Shown here one piece after another: positions 33,253 through 44,739 of a stretch of 64,000 nt of DNA. This DNA comes from Paraphoma chrysanthemicola (lineage: Eukaryota > Ascomycota > Dothideomycetes > Pleosporales > Phaeosphaeriaceae). The position numbers and the translations under genes are program-made. The stretch lies in the NCBI GenBank assembly GCA_020744225.1, contig JAGMWG010000013.1:992001-1056000 (forward strand), read 5' to 3'. Within the stretch, counting starts at the first letter, position 1, and each line of letters begins with the position of its first letter. The notes under the pieces were generated by a model, which worked only from the letters and a program-made list of their open reading frames with translations, was not told the origin of the DNA and did not search any database.

Positions 33253-34004
33253 CAATGGGGTATGTATGGTCAGGCTTGGCGTAGTGTAGTCGTGGTCTTG
33301 CTGCGACTTGAGCTTGTAAAAGTAGAAATTTGTCCTTTTGATGGCAAGCATATACCGGCGGAATTCAGAATACAAAACAACTCAATGCATATCTTTGCAG
33401 ATGGAATTCGCTAGTCGATGACAGCGCTGAAGAGTGAAGTGTGTTCCTCCATTCATACTCCCGACAGGAACTTATATGCGTCACGTTGGTATATTCTATG
33501 GCTGTTGCCTTGCAGTTATACAACCGATGGGCGCGTACTGTCAACGGCGACGAAATGGGATTGGTTGATGAGGCTGAGAAGACGCTTTGGGAAAGGCCGA
33601 GGTCCGACCGCGCTTATTGTCTTGGTCCGATTCCGATTCCGAGCTCGTGCTTTAGTCAAATTTGGCCCTCACCCTTACACAACACGTCATCCACGATCGC
33701 ATTTGTAGATCGCCATTCTAACATGATGGAGAGTAGCCTCGACTGCTACTTGGTCGCTCGCACGTGCTTCGCGGTCTATATTTGGTGAACTCCCAGCATG
33801 CCCGAAACCGCTAGCGCAGGAGTTCTGCAATTTAGGCATGGCTCAGCCTAGTCTCCAACGTTGGGGGCCACGCCGGTGATAGGTTCACTCGTTCAGGCTT
33901 CCCGCGAATTGAGGCTCAGTGTGCCACTGCGACGGTAAATCAATTTATACTTTGGTGAGACCGTCGCACACGCGTCTTCTCCCTCGTTGTCTTTCTCTCG
34001 CACC
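33253..34004. other. divergent intergenic region, 752 bp
   Basis: This is the shared upstream region of the acetyltransferase (-) and the pepsin-like gene (+). Frames at 33418-33788 lack domains. Nothing else was recognised. Confidence 0.45.
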
Positions 34005-35710
34005 ATGCTTGCATTTTCGTGTCTTCTTCTATTTTCTGCGTATAGTTCCCCGGCAGCTGCTCAAACTGCTGAATGCAAACCTCTTGCCGTCTCCTTTCCT
34101 TTCAACAGCAATGTCTTAGCGAATCGCGCTGAAGCTCGTGGTATCGCGTGGCAGATTGGAAGTCCAAATGCACAGACATTAGCCCTGTTGCCCAGCGCGT
34201 TGGTAACCCCTCCTATCTCTCGTACTGGCTGCTCACATTGCATCTTAGTACGTACAACGACACCTACATCTATGGCAGCAAAGGTCTTTGCGCGACCAAC
34301 ATCACGTTCGAAGAGTGCACCACGTATCGAGGCGGCATTTACGATGTCGCGCAATCAGAGACGGAGACAACCAGCTCATCGATCAAGCACATCTGGGACG
34401 ACGCCAACGCTACTTGGACAACGGACAAGGCGCTCCTAAGGGATGGTACCGGCTCTAATGTTGAGCTCAATCCTGCCGACTTCGGCATACGCGCGGGCAC
34501 AGCGCATCGATATGTCAACCAAGGCGAACTTGGACTAGGAAAGAACTCCACGTTCTTGAATGCACTGTCTTCCGCAAAAAAAGTTTCATCCAAGACATGG
34601 TCGTTCTTCTGGGGTGTTGATGCTGCCATCTCGGACAGCCCACGCAACGGATCACTCACGCTCGGAGGTTACGACCGTGCGCTCATTGGTGATGCACCCA
34701 ACACGACAACCACTTTCACGCGTGATGAGTGGAGATGTCGCGAGGGCATGGTAGTCGAGCTCACGGGATTGGCTCTGCAGTCTGAGGGTGGAGGAACGCA
34801 GAGTATCTTGAATGGGTCAGAAAGGTTACGAGCATGCGTAGTGCCAACACTATCGAGTCTCTTGACTCTGCCCGAATCTTACTGGGATACAATGGCAAAA
34901 TATATGGGTTTGGAGCTCTCACCATTGAATGGAGGCAAATCCGGCGAGTTGTTATACGGTGTAGCTTCGGTTAGGCCTGAGAGCGCGTAAGCAATCTTCC
35001 CGCATGGCATGAGCAATTGCTGACATTGCACAGAAAGTTCGCGGGTAATTTGTCCATCACCATCAACAACGCTGTTACGGTGACTATTCCAAATAAACAG
35101 CTCATGTTCGATGAGCCCTACATCGCCTCAAACGGGCCTCATCAGGCGCAACTCCGATTGGAAAGATGTTCCCGTCGTACGATATACGGACCTGTCCCAG
35201 AACATGCCGCGACTAGGGGGCATGTTCTTCTCTGCTGCATATCTTATGGTGAACCATGACCGAAACGAGTTTGCTATTTCAGCAGCAAGCGAGACGAGTA
35301 GCCAGGCGCTGATGGGAATCGATACCGCCAACTCATGCGCTGCCGCAATAACAAGTCCCGGCGGTACTACAAATCAAGATCCAGGATCATCTGGCAGTAA
35401 TGATAAAGGATCCGCTGGATTGGCTACAGGTGCAATAGTTGGTATTGTTGTGGGTGTCGTCGCTGTCATCGCCGCCCTCGCAGGCCTTGCATTCTTGGTG
35501 TGGAAGCGCAAAAGACCAGTGTCAAAGACCACCGAACTTGAAGCTACGGATAGTGGAAACTTGGTTTTCGAGAAGTTTGGCTATACTTCATCGGAGATGG
35601 ACGCGAGCCAAAAGCCTGTCGAGTTTAGTGGGCATGCGAGGGACTACGCAGTAGAACTGGATGGAAGGGGACGACCGGCTGAAGTACCAGGCTCAACTCC
35701 TCACACTTGA
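34005..35710 (+). pseudogene. membrane-anchored pepsin-like (A1-fold) protein with an apparent frameshift
   Basis: Exons are 34005-34198 (donor GTTGGT), 34249-34986 (donor GTAAGC) and 35034-35710. A signal peptide (MLAFSCLLLFSAYSSPAAAQ) is followed by a pepsin-like fold: IAWQIGSP, NDTYIYGS, LGLGKNST, GSLTLGGYDRA, LLYGVASV, GNLSITINN and MPRLGGMFFSAAYLMVNHD. The usual first catalytic DTGS is absent; this fungal subgroup often lacks it. A single membrane helix (about 35415-35505) with a KRKRP stop-transfer and a cytoplasmic tail ends the protein. Within exon 3 the frame changes at the GGG run 35134-35136. PYIASNG is in one phase, and LIRRNSDWKDVPVVRYT and the rest are in another; one G fewer would restore a single frame. 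No intron fits there. It is either a one-base sequencing error in a live gene or a true lesion. Confidence 0.65.
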
Positions 35711-37773
35711 GATTCTAGGACTTTTCGGGCCCAGATACATTAACATACATGAGCTACAGCAACCACCATTACCACGGTTCGACGCATCTTTATCCGATCG
35801 CAGTGAACAAACCAATAATCGACTCCGAAAGTACACAGCTCTCCATCTTCTCACGCGATCCGGAATGAGAATCGAGTTTGTATGATCCAATCTGTACCAA
35901 GCTCTGGAGACTGCAGCTTGTTGCGCAGGCCACGATGACTCAAACTCGCATTTCTGCAAGGTTATAAAATGGCCGTCAAATAAGCCTCACTGGCAATTTT
36001 GCAGCGAAACAGCGGCAATAAACCACTTGCAGATACGCCCCAAAACCACGCCACAGGCTTGCTTATTCGTGCACAAGCGCCAGCCCGTCCCCCGTTACAG
36101 CATGCGCCACTATCATCGTGGGATGAAGCTAGGCCAACGATGCCTTGTACTGGTCGATTTTTCAGTAAACAGTCGACTGGGATCATGGCCAGCGTTCGCA
36201 CGTGTGCACTTAGTACAAAGTCTGGAGAGTGAAGCGACGTATTTTGCTTAAACGCAAACGTAGTCAAGAAGCGTACCTGTCACAGTTTCGAAGTGAGATG
36301 AAAGGCTTGACAGTTCGGCCCAGGCAAATGAGGTGGTGATGGTCAGCGACCTCAAGGTCGGGTTCAAAAGATTGCAGAGGAGGCCTGGGATCAAACGGGG
36401 CCGTCATGACATTTCGTTATTCACGACGAGATTAACTCGACTCAGGAATATGCCGGTCTAGATTCGACTCCCTAAGTAGTTCAACTGTTACCAGATTTCT
36501 GAATGGCAGCACCATCTTAAGGTCGAGACCTGAGATGTAATGAAGCAAATTACTGGCTACGTCTCCATGTTTGAATTGCGTTGTCGTGACTACACTCATG
36601 TAGTGGGAAATCAGCACCGTACACTACCGCGGTCTCGACTCCTCGAGCACAAAGGCTGCTCTTCTGGTGCTTCCGCTCGCACCACTCTGCAGAGACATTT
36701 CTATGAAAAGAAATTTTAGGCTCTCGCAAGCTCGTGAAAGATTACGAAGACCTCCGCTGGCCTCGATCGCGATCTCGCTTAGTTTGGCACTCCCTGCTGT
36801 CGTAACCAATAGCTGAATGGAACCTCCAGCGATAGTAAGATTACCATTGAGTTGCAGCGGCCTGCAGCCAATGAAGGAGAATGGGCAGTGTTGCTATGAA
36901 GGCTAAGGCATACAGAATCATTAGTCCAGCCCACGAGAGACCGCAATAGGTGCTGTAGCACGTGATTTGTGCGACGTTGGTCATCGCATCCATGCCACCA
37001 GACGTGTGGGTTAACGTCCGAGAGTGTGGTATTCTATAGCAAGTCGTTGACCCTGACTTCCGTCAGATCAAGGCCGAATTTTTCTTGGAATTGATCTCCC
37101 GATTCTTAGGACATTTGGTTTCCACTGATTAATAGGCCCCCGCCAAGGGCTGGACCATACTGTCTGTTGATGCAAAAAAACTCCATACTTGGTAAACATA
37201 TGTCAAGTTGTCCGGCACAGTGGTTTCCGGTCTTTGGGTGCCGCCTCGGGTTGTTCCGCTCAGCTTCGGGTTGCAGGTCGACCACCTCCGCACAACCTCA
37301 CATCGAACTTACCTACACCGTAATCGGCGTTCTACGCACCTCAGAACTTCGCAAGTAGCCAGCGCCGTGAAATGGCATGATGCAGGCTCTCATACTTTCT
37401 GATTCGCGTGCTGCTTCTCGACTGCAATTACCATGCGTGGTTGACACTCAGCTGATGGCTGCACACCGCCGTCTTCAAGCCATCACATGTAAGTCAGAAT
37501 GCCGCACTGAGGTTTCATGCGATAATTACCACCTTGAGCTTGACTTCAGCCAAGCCCATGGCGGGCCAGAACACTATGCATCCAAAGTTGTGCGTACGAG
37601 ATTCAGCTGAGGGCTTTCCGGTGAATGTGACCCCGCATGAGGTTCAGCTGAGAACTTACACGCCACTTTCGACCGAATGATATCTTGAGGAGGTTTCCAC
37701 CATTGTCTGAAGCATCCAAGCTGTTTTATCTGCTACAATTCGAGCCTCTACAGCACCAGTATCGACAGCGACC
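35711..37773. other. gene-free stretch, 2.1 kb
   Basis: Short frames on both strands (for example 35962-36267, 35999-36232, 37377-37610) show no domain, signal peptide or splice pattern. The last several hundred bases are the promoter of the DUF2235 gene. No repeat or RNA gene was recognised. Confidence 0.45.
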
Positions 37774-39759
37774 ATGGCAGCTGTGGTCCAGGCAGCTCCA
37801 AAACGGATCATTTTGTGTTGCGATGGCACCTGGCAATCCTCTGTAACCGGCAAGCACAATCTACCATCCAACATTACACGCCTTGCTAGGACCATTGCTA
37901 AAGCCGGTCGGGATGAAAACGGCAAAGTCTGGCAGCAAATAGCTTACTACGACGCTGGTGTGGGCTCTGGCAGCTTGTCAAAACTGGAGGCCAAGCGTCA
38001 AGGAGCCACTGGTGATGGCCTAGTCAACAATATGCTCGAAGCCTACAACTTTGTGGTCAATAACTACTCACCTGGAGACAAAATCTATTGCTTTGGCTTT
38101 TCACGAGGCGCTTTCACAGCTCGAGCCATCGCCGGCATGATCACCGACCTTGGGGTCATGAAACCTGACAACATGCGATTCTTTGCATCTTTGTGGGACG
38201 CCTACCAAACGAACACGAGCAAATACAACTTCCGGAAGACCAAAGAGTACTTCGAGTGGAAAATGGGCAAGGCTCCTTTTGTCCCTGAAAGCCACAAAGA
38301 AACATGTAATGTCAAGATTCCTTGGTACGAAATGGGCGCGGGGAACGGCATGGAGTATGAAAATTCACGATCTGTTGAGCTTGTCGGTGTTTTCGATACG
38401 GTGGGAAGTCTCGGAATCGCAGAAACATATATTCACACCCATGCATCGACTCGGCAGGTCTTCGAGTGGATCAATGTCAAGTGGAATCCATGTAAATTAC
38501 TCGTCCGAGTATCTTTCACCCTGATGTTTTGACTGACCATGCTTAGATATCAAGCATGCCTTTCATGCTTTGGCATTGGACGATCGTCGGCAATCTTTCT
38601 TACCAACACTGTATTACATTCCATACGACGACGTCATTGCAGCTGAAAACAAGATACTAGCAAAGGACGAGGTGGATTGGCCGGAGCTTGCGGAGCACCG
38701 CAGACGAGTCGATGCAGAGCTTGAACAGCAAAAGGCGGACCACAAGCCAGACCTAGTACAGGTCTGGTTTACAGGTGAGCAGGCAAGTTATTGTCTGTTG
38801 TCATGAGCTAATATATTGCACAGGCGTCCATATCAACGTGGGAGGCGGGACAGACGATGCGAAGACGGATTTTGAAGGTAAGTTCTATTGCGCCCTAAGC
38901 AAAAGGAGTTTCTGTTTTTTTCCGACGTTCGCGCTGCACCTCTGTTAAGCATGCACAAATTTTGACACTATGTGTAACAGGATTGGCAAACATCACTTTC
39001 GCTTGGATGGTCGAACAATGCCGACCGTACCTCGCTTTTGAGCCGTTCACCAACGCCACAATCGCCAGGTACCTACAGCGCATGATCGAAGATGACACCG
39101 AACAAACTCTCCGCAAAAAGGAAGCACCAGACACGAGCGTGATAGGCAAGGCAGTGGCCGCCATCATCGAGGACTTGAGTGCGATTGGCTCGTTCTTCTC
39201 ATCCTTAGACGACGAGAAAGCGCCCAAAGAGAAGATGGTGCGCACATACTGCTTCGAACCAAGCGTGGTCCCACCCTACAGGCCGGAACACTGGACTTTA
39301 TTCCATGCCCTGGACAGCTACAGCCTCTTTTACAAGGCCTTCTCGAGCCCAGCAATGCGCACGCCGGGCCACTGCGACGATCGGTCGACAGAAGCTCATA
39401 CGCTGCTGCACCAACTTGGCGAGACCAATGAATGGATACATCCGTCGGTGAAATGGCGACTAGACACGTCCAAAACCTACGACCAAGAGGAGTTCCATTA
39501 TAGGTCCAAACCTCTGGAGTCGTTCAATTGGACGCAGAAGGATGGGGTGTACGGGTGGAAGCACAAGTGGCACCGTAATGTATGGATCCCGGAGTGGCCT
39601 ATTGCCGCGGCGCTTCAGGATGAAGACCCGTGCACGACGAGCGAGAACGCGGAAATGGCGCTGATTAATGCGTGTCGTGATAAGGATGGGGTACGGCAGT
39701 ATTTGAGGGATCATACTATCGCTTGTTATAAGGTACATCCTCCAGCAAAGCGTACATAG
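37774..39759 (+). CDS. DUF2235 alpha/beta-hydrolase (phospholipase-like)
   Basis: Exons are 37774-38491, 38547-38774, 38824-38877 and 38981-39759. The donors are GTAAAT, GTGAGC and GTAAGT, and exon 3 is a 54-nt microexon. All phases agree, giving 592 residues. The N-terminus IILCCDGTWQSS and NITRLARTI are the DUF2235 opening. YYDAGVGSG and the nucleophile elbow GFSRG (residues 108-112, Ser110, a GxSxG) follow, with FDTVGSLG and HVHINVGGG-type blocks near the microexon carrying the later catalytic acid/histidine region. Bacterial relatives with this fold include Tle1 phospholipase effectors; fungal members are common and uncharacterised. There is no signal peptide or membrane segment, so a cytosolic location is inferred. 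It appears intact; the substrate is unknown. Confidence 0.88.
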
Positions 39760-40227
39760 CTATGTAGATAGCGTGTAAATGTAAAGTGCTGTCTTACTAA
39801 AGCGGAGTACGACTTATTGTCCACAGCGGATATAAAGTAGAAATAGCTAGAGATGCTAAGTATGGCTGCCACTAGCTAAACAATAGAAAGACGCGGTTCC
39901 ACGTATCGCTTAACCAATTCTGTCCAACTTCTTGGCTGAATCAAAGAAGTAACAAAACTATGTTCACACCTCAGCTAAGTAACAGTGAGTTCCTTCGTAT
40001 CTGAAAGGTGCATTCGCACCGTCTCAGTCATGAGTTTGATCTGGAGCAAGGACTTCTAAATATCGTACTGACTTCAAAGGGGGCAGAAGAAACGAATGCG
40101 ACCTATTCGTAACTTGGAACGTGGTATCATTTGATCGTAGGAGACTCCAACGCCTGCGTGTACATATGCTTCATCATGCGTCCCAAAAAGTGCTATGCAA
40201 ACCCCCCCTCTATTTCTACAACAGCCA
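39760..40227. other. convergent intergenic region, 468 bp
   Basis: This is the 3' flank of both neighbours, the DUF2235 gene (+) and MCM5 (-). It is AT-rich just after 39760. No gene was recognised. Confidence 0.5.
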
Positions 40228-42500
40228 TTATGCACTCGCTCTGAAGACAACATGCCCTCCGTGGCGCATACGGATTGTCTCACGCGCTGCCATGACATGC
40301 AATGCCCGCTGAAGTGCTTGCTCCGAGTACCCCTTGCCGTCTACCATCTCGCGCTTCAGTGTTGAGACATTGACTTGCCAGCCGATTGGCATGCGTCGTC
40401 GTAACTCGTCCTCCAGCTTATTGACTTCCTCCATCAGCTCTTTCGAGCCCTGGCCACCTCCCTGGTTCACAGCGTCCATTGTTGAGGCGAGGAAGAGGCG
40501 AATCGCTTCGTCGACGTGGCGCTCCTCCGCGATGGGCGAAAGTGAGAGCTTAGCTAGCGACTCTGTGATACGAATAATAGCCTCGAGTTGACGGACTGTG
40601 ATTGGAATGCTGGATCGCTGGTTGGCATTCATCTCGGACGCGTGCACCTGTCTGCGGATGCTGACGAAATGTGATGAGAGTTTCTCAGCAGCTTCTGGGG
40701 AGAGTCGTGGTGCACATCTTGACCGGCAGTATGTGATGTAGCGCTTCATCTTTTCGATTGGAATCTCGGCCTGGACAGTTTCCTCGACGCCTCGTCCGCC
40801 CATGGCGATGCCCATGACGTGCTTCGCTATCCGTTCATCCCGGCCGCGGTCATGCTCGTCGCGTACGATGAAGATCATGTCGAAACGTGACAAGATGGTA
40901 GTCTGGAAGTCAATATTCTCGCCGGGTGTCTTCATGTCGTCGTATCGTCCGAAAATCGGGTTGGCAGCTGCCAAGACTGATGTCCGCGAATTGAGGATGG
41001 TAGTGATACCGGCTTTGGCGATGGAGATCGTCTGCTGCTCCATGGCTTCGTGGATTGCAACACGATCCTCGTCCCTCATCTTGTCAAACTCATCGATACA
41101 CACCACACCACCATCAGCTAGCACCATGGCACCACCTTCCAGGTAGAACTCTCGTGTTGTATGGTCGCGCTGGACGGACGCTGTCAGACCGGCTGCAGAG
41201 GATCCCTTTCCAGATGTGTAAATGGCGATTGGCGACACTTTCTCGACGAATTTGAGCAGCTGGGACTTGGCGGTACCTGGATCTCCTAAGAGCAATACGT
41301 TGATGTCGCCACGCAGCTTCATCCCGTCTGGAAGAATCTTCTTCGACCCTCCCATCAACAAACACGCGATAGCCTTCTTGATATCCTGGTTGCCGTAGAT
41401 CGAAGGAGCGATACATTTGGCAAAGACCTCGTAGATATCAGGTCTCCGGCTCATCTCTAGGAACTCTTGCTCTTCCTCTGCGGTGAACACTGCGTTACCC
41501 TTAGTGGTGTGATCGACGTCTGTGTGAATGCCGACTGCGCGGATGTACGGGTTGCGGATGGCCACGGCGGCGCTCCCCGATCGCTTGTTGCCCTTCTGTT
41601 GATAAATAGAAAAGACACCAGTAATGGTGCAACGCGTGCCAGGTACGACTCGATTCGCCAGATAACGATCTGCGGAGATCATGATGTGGCGTGGCAGCTC
41701 ACCGACTGGGACCTGGTCTGGAGCCTCCTGAAGCTTGAGTATCTGCTGGTCAATGAACTGGCAGTGCTCGTGCATGACATAGTACGGGTCCAGTGGGCAC
41801 TTGTCCCCACTTTCGCCTTCGCCTCTTTGTCGAGCACATGTTCGCGGGAGAGAGATGCCAGCGAAGCCGCCCGAGACTGGTAATATCTCCTCATGCTGGC
41901 AGTTCCGACACCGTATCGCAAGAGAGGTTGACTTTGAGGAGAGTGTCGAGGCGCCGATGATGATGCCGGGTATGCGCACAAGGTGCGAGACGTGCCCTGC
42001 TGTGAGATCTCGAATGGACAGCTCGGATGCGGTCGAGTGTAGAAGCAACTGATGCTCGGGGAGCTTGATAGTCTTCTGGGAGGGGTAAACGATGCGCTGC
42101 GTGCACACCTTTAAAGCGGCTTCGAACTGATCGCATTAGTCTTTGCCTGATGATTTGACTCGACACCTGCACATACCAATGGGATGACTTCGGCAGGGTT
42201 TTGTGTCAGGTTTTGCGCAAGCTCATCATTGTAAACGATAAGGTGGGCGATATCGATGTCGCAGTAGTACTGCTTCACGAGGACGTTCTCGCGGATTTGA
42301 TCTCTGCAGCCGTGTTGGTAAATCTCGCAAGCACAGTCTGGGCATCAGTACCTGTAGATAAAGACGTTGTCGAGGGTGAATTCCATGATGAAGTCGACCA
42401 GCGCTTGCTGGACGCGCGAGGGGGCCGTCGCATCCTGCACGCCGTCGGCATTCTGGCTGCCAAAGAGGCTGACGGAGTATGCGGATTGTCTGTCGGCCAT
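40228..42500 (-). CDS. MCM5: replicative helicase subunit MCM5
   Basis: Exons are 42500-42352, 42303-42177 and 42126-40228. The introns are 48 and 50 nt, with donors GTACTG and GTATGT. The product has 724 residues, normal for Mcm5. The N-terminal domain carries the zinc-binding CRNC pair (about 165-168) with later cysteines around PRTCARQ and GDKCPLDP. The AAA+ core has Walker A GDPGTAKS (about 372), Walker B VVCIDEFDK (about 434) and the arginine finger SRFD (about 503). A winged-helix C-terminus follows. As part of MCM2-7 it unwinds DNA at replication forks; the Mcm2/Mcm5 interface is the ring gate. An MCB box lies 78 bp upstream of the ATG. Confidence 0.97.
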
Positions 42501-42577
42501 TGTGTGTCGTGATGTTGTGGTGTTGTGAGGGGTCGATCGTCGGCGTAAAGTGGGCGGTCGTTAGGGGGGCAGGTGCG

Positions 42578-42583
42578 ACGCGT
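42578..42583. promoter_or_regulatory. MCB box (ACGCGT) upstream of MCM5
   Basis: A perfect palindromic ACGCGT lies 78 bp upstream of the MCM5 ATG, next to a CGCG-rich string, CGCGTCGCGCG (42595-42605). MBF binds this motif and drives G1/S expression of replication genes in yeasts; a similar role here is inferred. Confidence 0.55.
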
Positions 42584-44639
42584 AAATTGGAAGTCGCGTC
42601 GCGCGGTGGCCCAAGCGCCCATTAACTCCTGTTCGAGGCTAGCCTTCTCCACGTCTTTCCAACCCAAATGCGGAGCATCACGCTCCAACATACACCGCCA
42701 TGATGCGAAGAACCACAGGACTGTAATCAGGGTCGATATCACGTAGGTCCACCGCAGTCGTTGTGTCAGCCGTCGCACGAGTTCTGTCTACTGCCACACA
42801 AGGAATGTCCTTCTGGCGGCCTACTTGCACCGAATCTTCAACTTCTGAAGAGCACTGAGTTCAGCATCGATACAGCCTCCATGCACCAAGTAAAGTTTGC
42901 CGCGCTTGGAGGCATCCTCCGTGTCGCACCCTAACCCGGTATTGTAGCCGGCCAGCCAGCAAGGCTGGCGACGAAGGCTTATTGGACTCATCGTGCATGC
43001 GATCATTCAAAATGAATGAGCAAAGAGGTAGTAGTATGGCTCGGCGATGACAAGAAATTCGTCTCGAAAGGTGGTCTAGCAAAATACCCTCAACAGGTGA
43101 GAACAGCGAGGTCAGATGAGACAAATCACCAATCTATCATCTGTGACTTCGCCCATGTGGCCATGGATAACGCTAATGTTCGTTCTTGCCACTACTTACC
43201 GATTGAGGATCAGGTGTTTCTGAAAGCCAGTCCTCAAAGCCGTCGCTAGAAGCCGAGATTCATGTCCACCACAGCGTACCAGCTCTATGGTGTCGGATGG
43301 ATCTAAAAGAACGTATGTTACGGATCGTCCGACTCAATTGACGAATGAAAGAGTTTCTTACCGCACTTCGCCTTCGATGAACATGGTGGTCAGACACTTC
43401 GTACCTTGGCATTCCGGCCAAGCATGTTTTATCCACCAAGCGCGCCTACACCCACAAGAGTCCTTGGACATTGGCAGCTGCAACCCAACGCGGTTCCTTC
43501 GAGCTTAAAGGTCCTTCGCAGCTCCACGTGGTGCGACCATGGACTGTTATTGATCACCAACAAACCACTCTTACAACTTCGACCAAGGCATGTTACTTTC
43601 GCGGTCTCCGTTGACCTTATTATGGACGAGCGTCTTGGAGCATTGGGCGGTAACATCGTGGCCAATCGCACGTCGAACGATGTGACAATTCCCGCTAGAG
43701 TGGTCATAGTGGGTATCAGCGAATTGCCACGTCCTGCAACACGCGTTGAAATGTCTCGCCTATAAGCCGATGATTTTGAGGGAAACCTGGGTTCGCCAGC
43801 CTTGGTGTTCCACGCGTTGCTGTTGACAGTGTTCCAATGCGCCGGACCAATGCCTGCATCCTGTACAAGATTCAGCTAACGAGCTACCAGCTTTGCGAAA
43901 CTAATAAGCCCGACTTTCATGCTGGTCGCGTGCTGAGCTGCCATCAAAAACCTTTACCAGAGCGTCTCTTGAGAGTGTCGACAATAAGTAGACCCCGCAA
44001 CTAACTGTTGCCATAGAACTGCCATCTTAATTTTTAACTCCTCACTTCTTCGTAAAGCTGCATCATTGCTCTGAGAGGAGGCGCAATCCATCAGGAACAT
44101 CACAAGCAAACGACAAAGCCGGGAATCGGCACACGACACCCTTATCATTCTCTCGTCCTTCTTGGAAAACGGGTTTCCGCTGCAGTCCTTATAAGAAAGC
44201 AAGACCACACAAATTGATTGCAACCACAGCGTGCTCTGATACTAAGCTATCATTGGCTCCAGTCGATCGTTGCAAGGAAGCACTGCCGAGCTCGCCAAGG
44301 GCGGACAATCTAGCGTTTGGCGGAGCGGCGCCAAGCGAATCCTACATCAACCATAGGTACCACCGGCGGAGCGACCGACTATGGCTACGGCGAAATCTGA
44401 CTATTCCAACATCCGTCTAGATTTGATTGTGTCCACTCTTTCCAAGCAGCCAAGTGTGGTGGCCATCCTTTGCATGGCCCTCTCGTGTTTCTTGGGAATC
44501 CCACTTACCTGGGACGGCGAAAATGCGCGCACATGAGTGCAATGGGTGGACTGATTGGCTATTCCGTGTAGAACGTGGCGTATTCACAGTTTTCAAGCTG
44601 TGAGGATGGTGGGAGTGGTGTGCGTGATTGAGCACCGGG

Positions 44640-44646
44640 TATATAG
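44640..44646 (+). promoter_or_regulatory. TATA box of the phosphate permease gene
   Basis: TATATAG lies 94 bp upstream of the ATG at 44740 and is followed by a pyrimidine/CA-rich leader. A TATA promoter fits a gene that responds to nutrient supply. Confidence 0.45.
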
Positions 44647-44739
44647 AGTCTCCCTGGTCACACCAGCAAGCTGCAGTCATCCCGCACTCGCTCAGAACAT
44701 CAAGTCCTTTGGATCTTCGAGAGCTCAAAGACTTTCAAG

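Larger units (their letters stand above)
42501..44739. other. divergent intergenic region, 2.2 kb
   Basis: This region lies between MCM5 (-) and the phosphate permease (+). It holds the MCB box and the TATA box listed separately. Frames at 42275-42778, 43406-43765 and 43954-44223 have no domain; the first starts at GTG and overlaps MCM5. No repeat or RNA gene was recognised. Confidence 0.5.

Noticed and set aside
42275..42778. 167-codon minus-strand frame with a hydrophobic start
   Set aside because: It begins at GTG, runs into the first exons of MCM5 in another phase, and has no recognisable domain.
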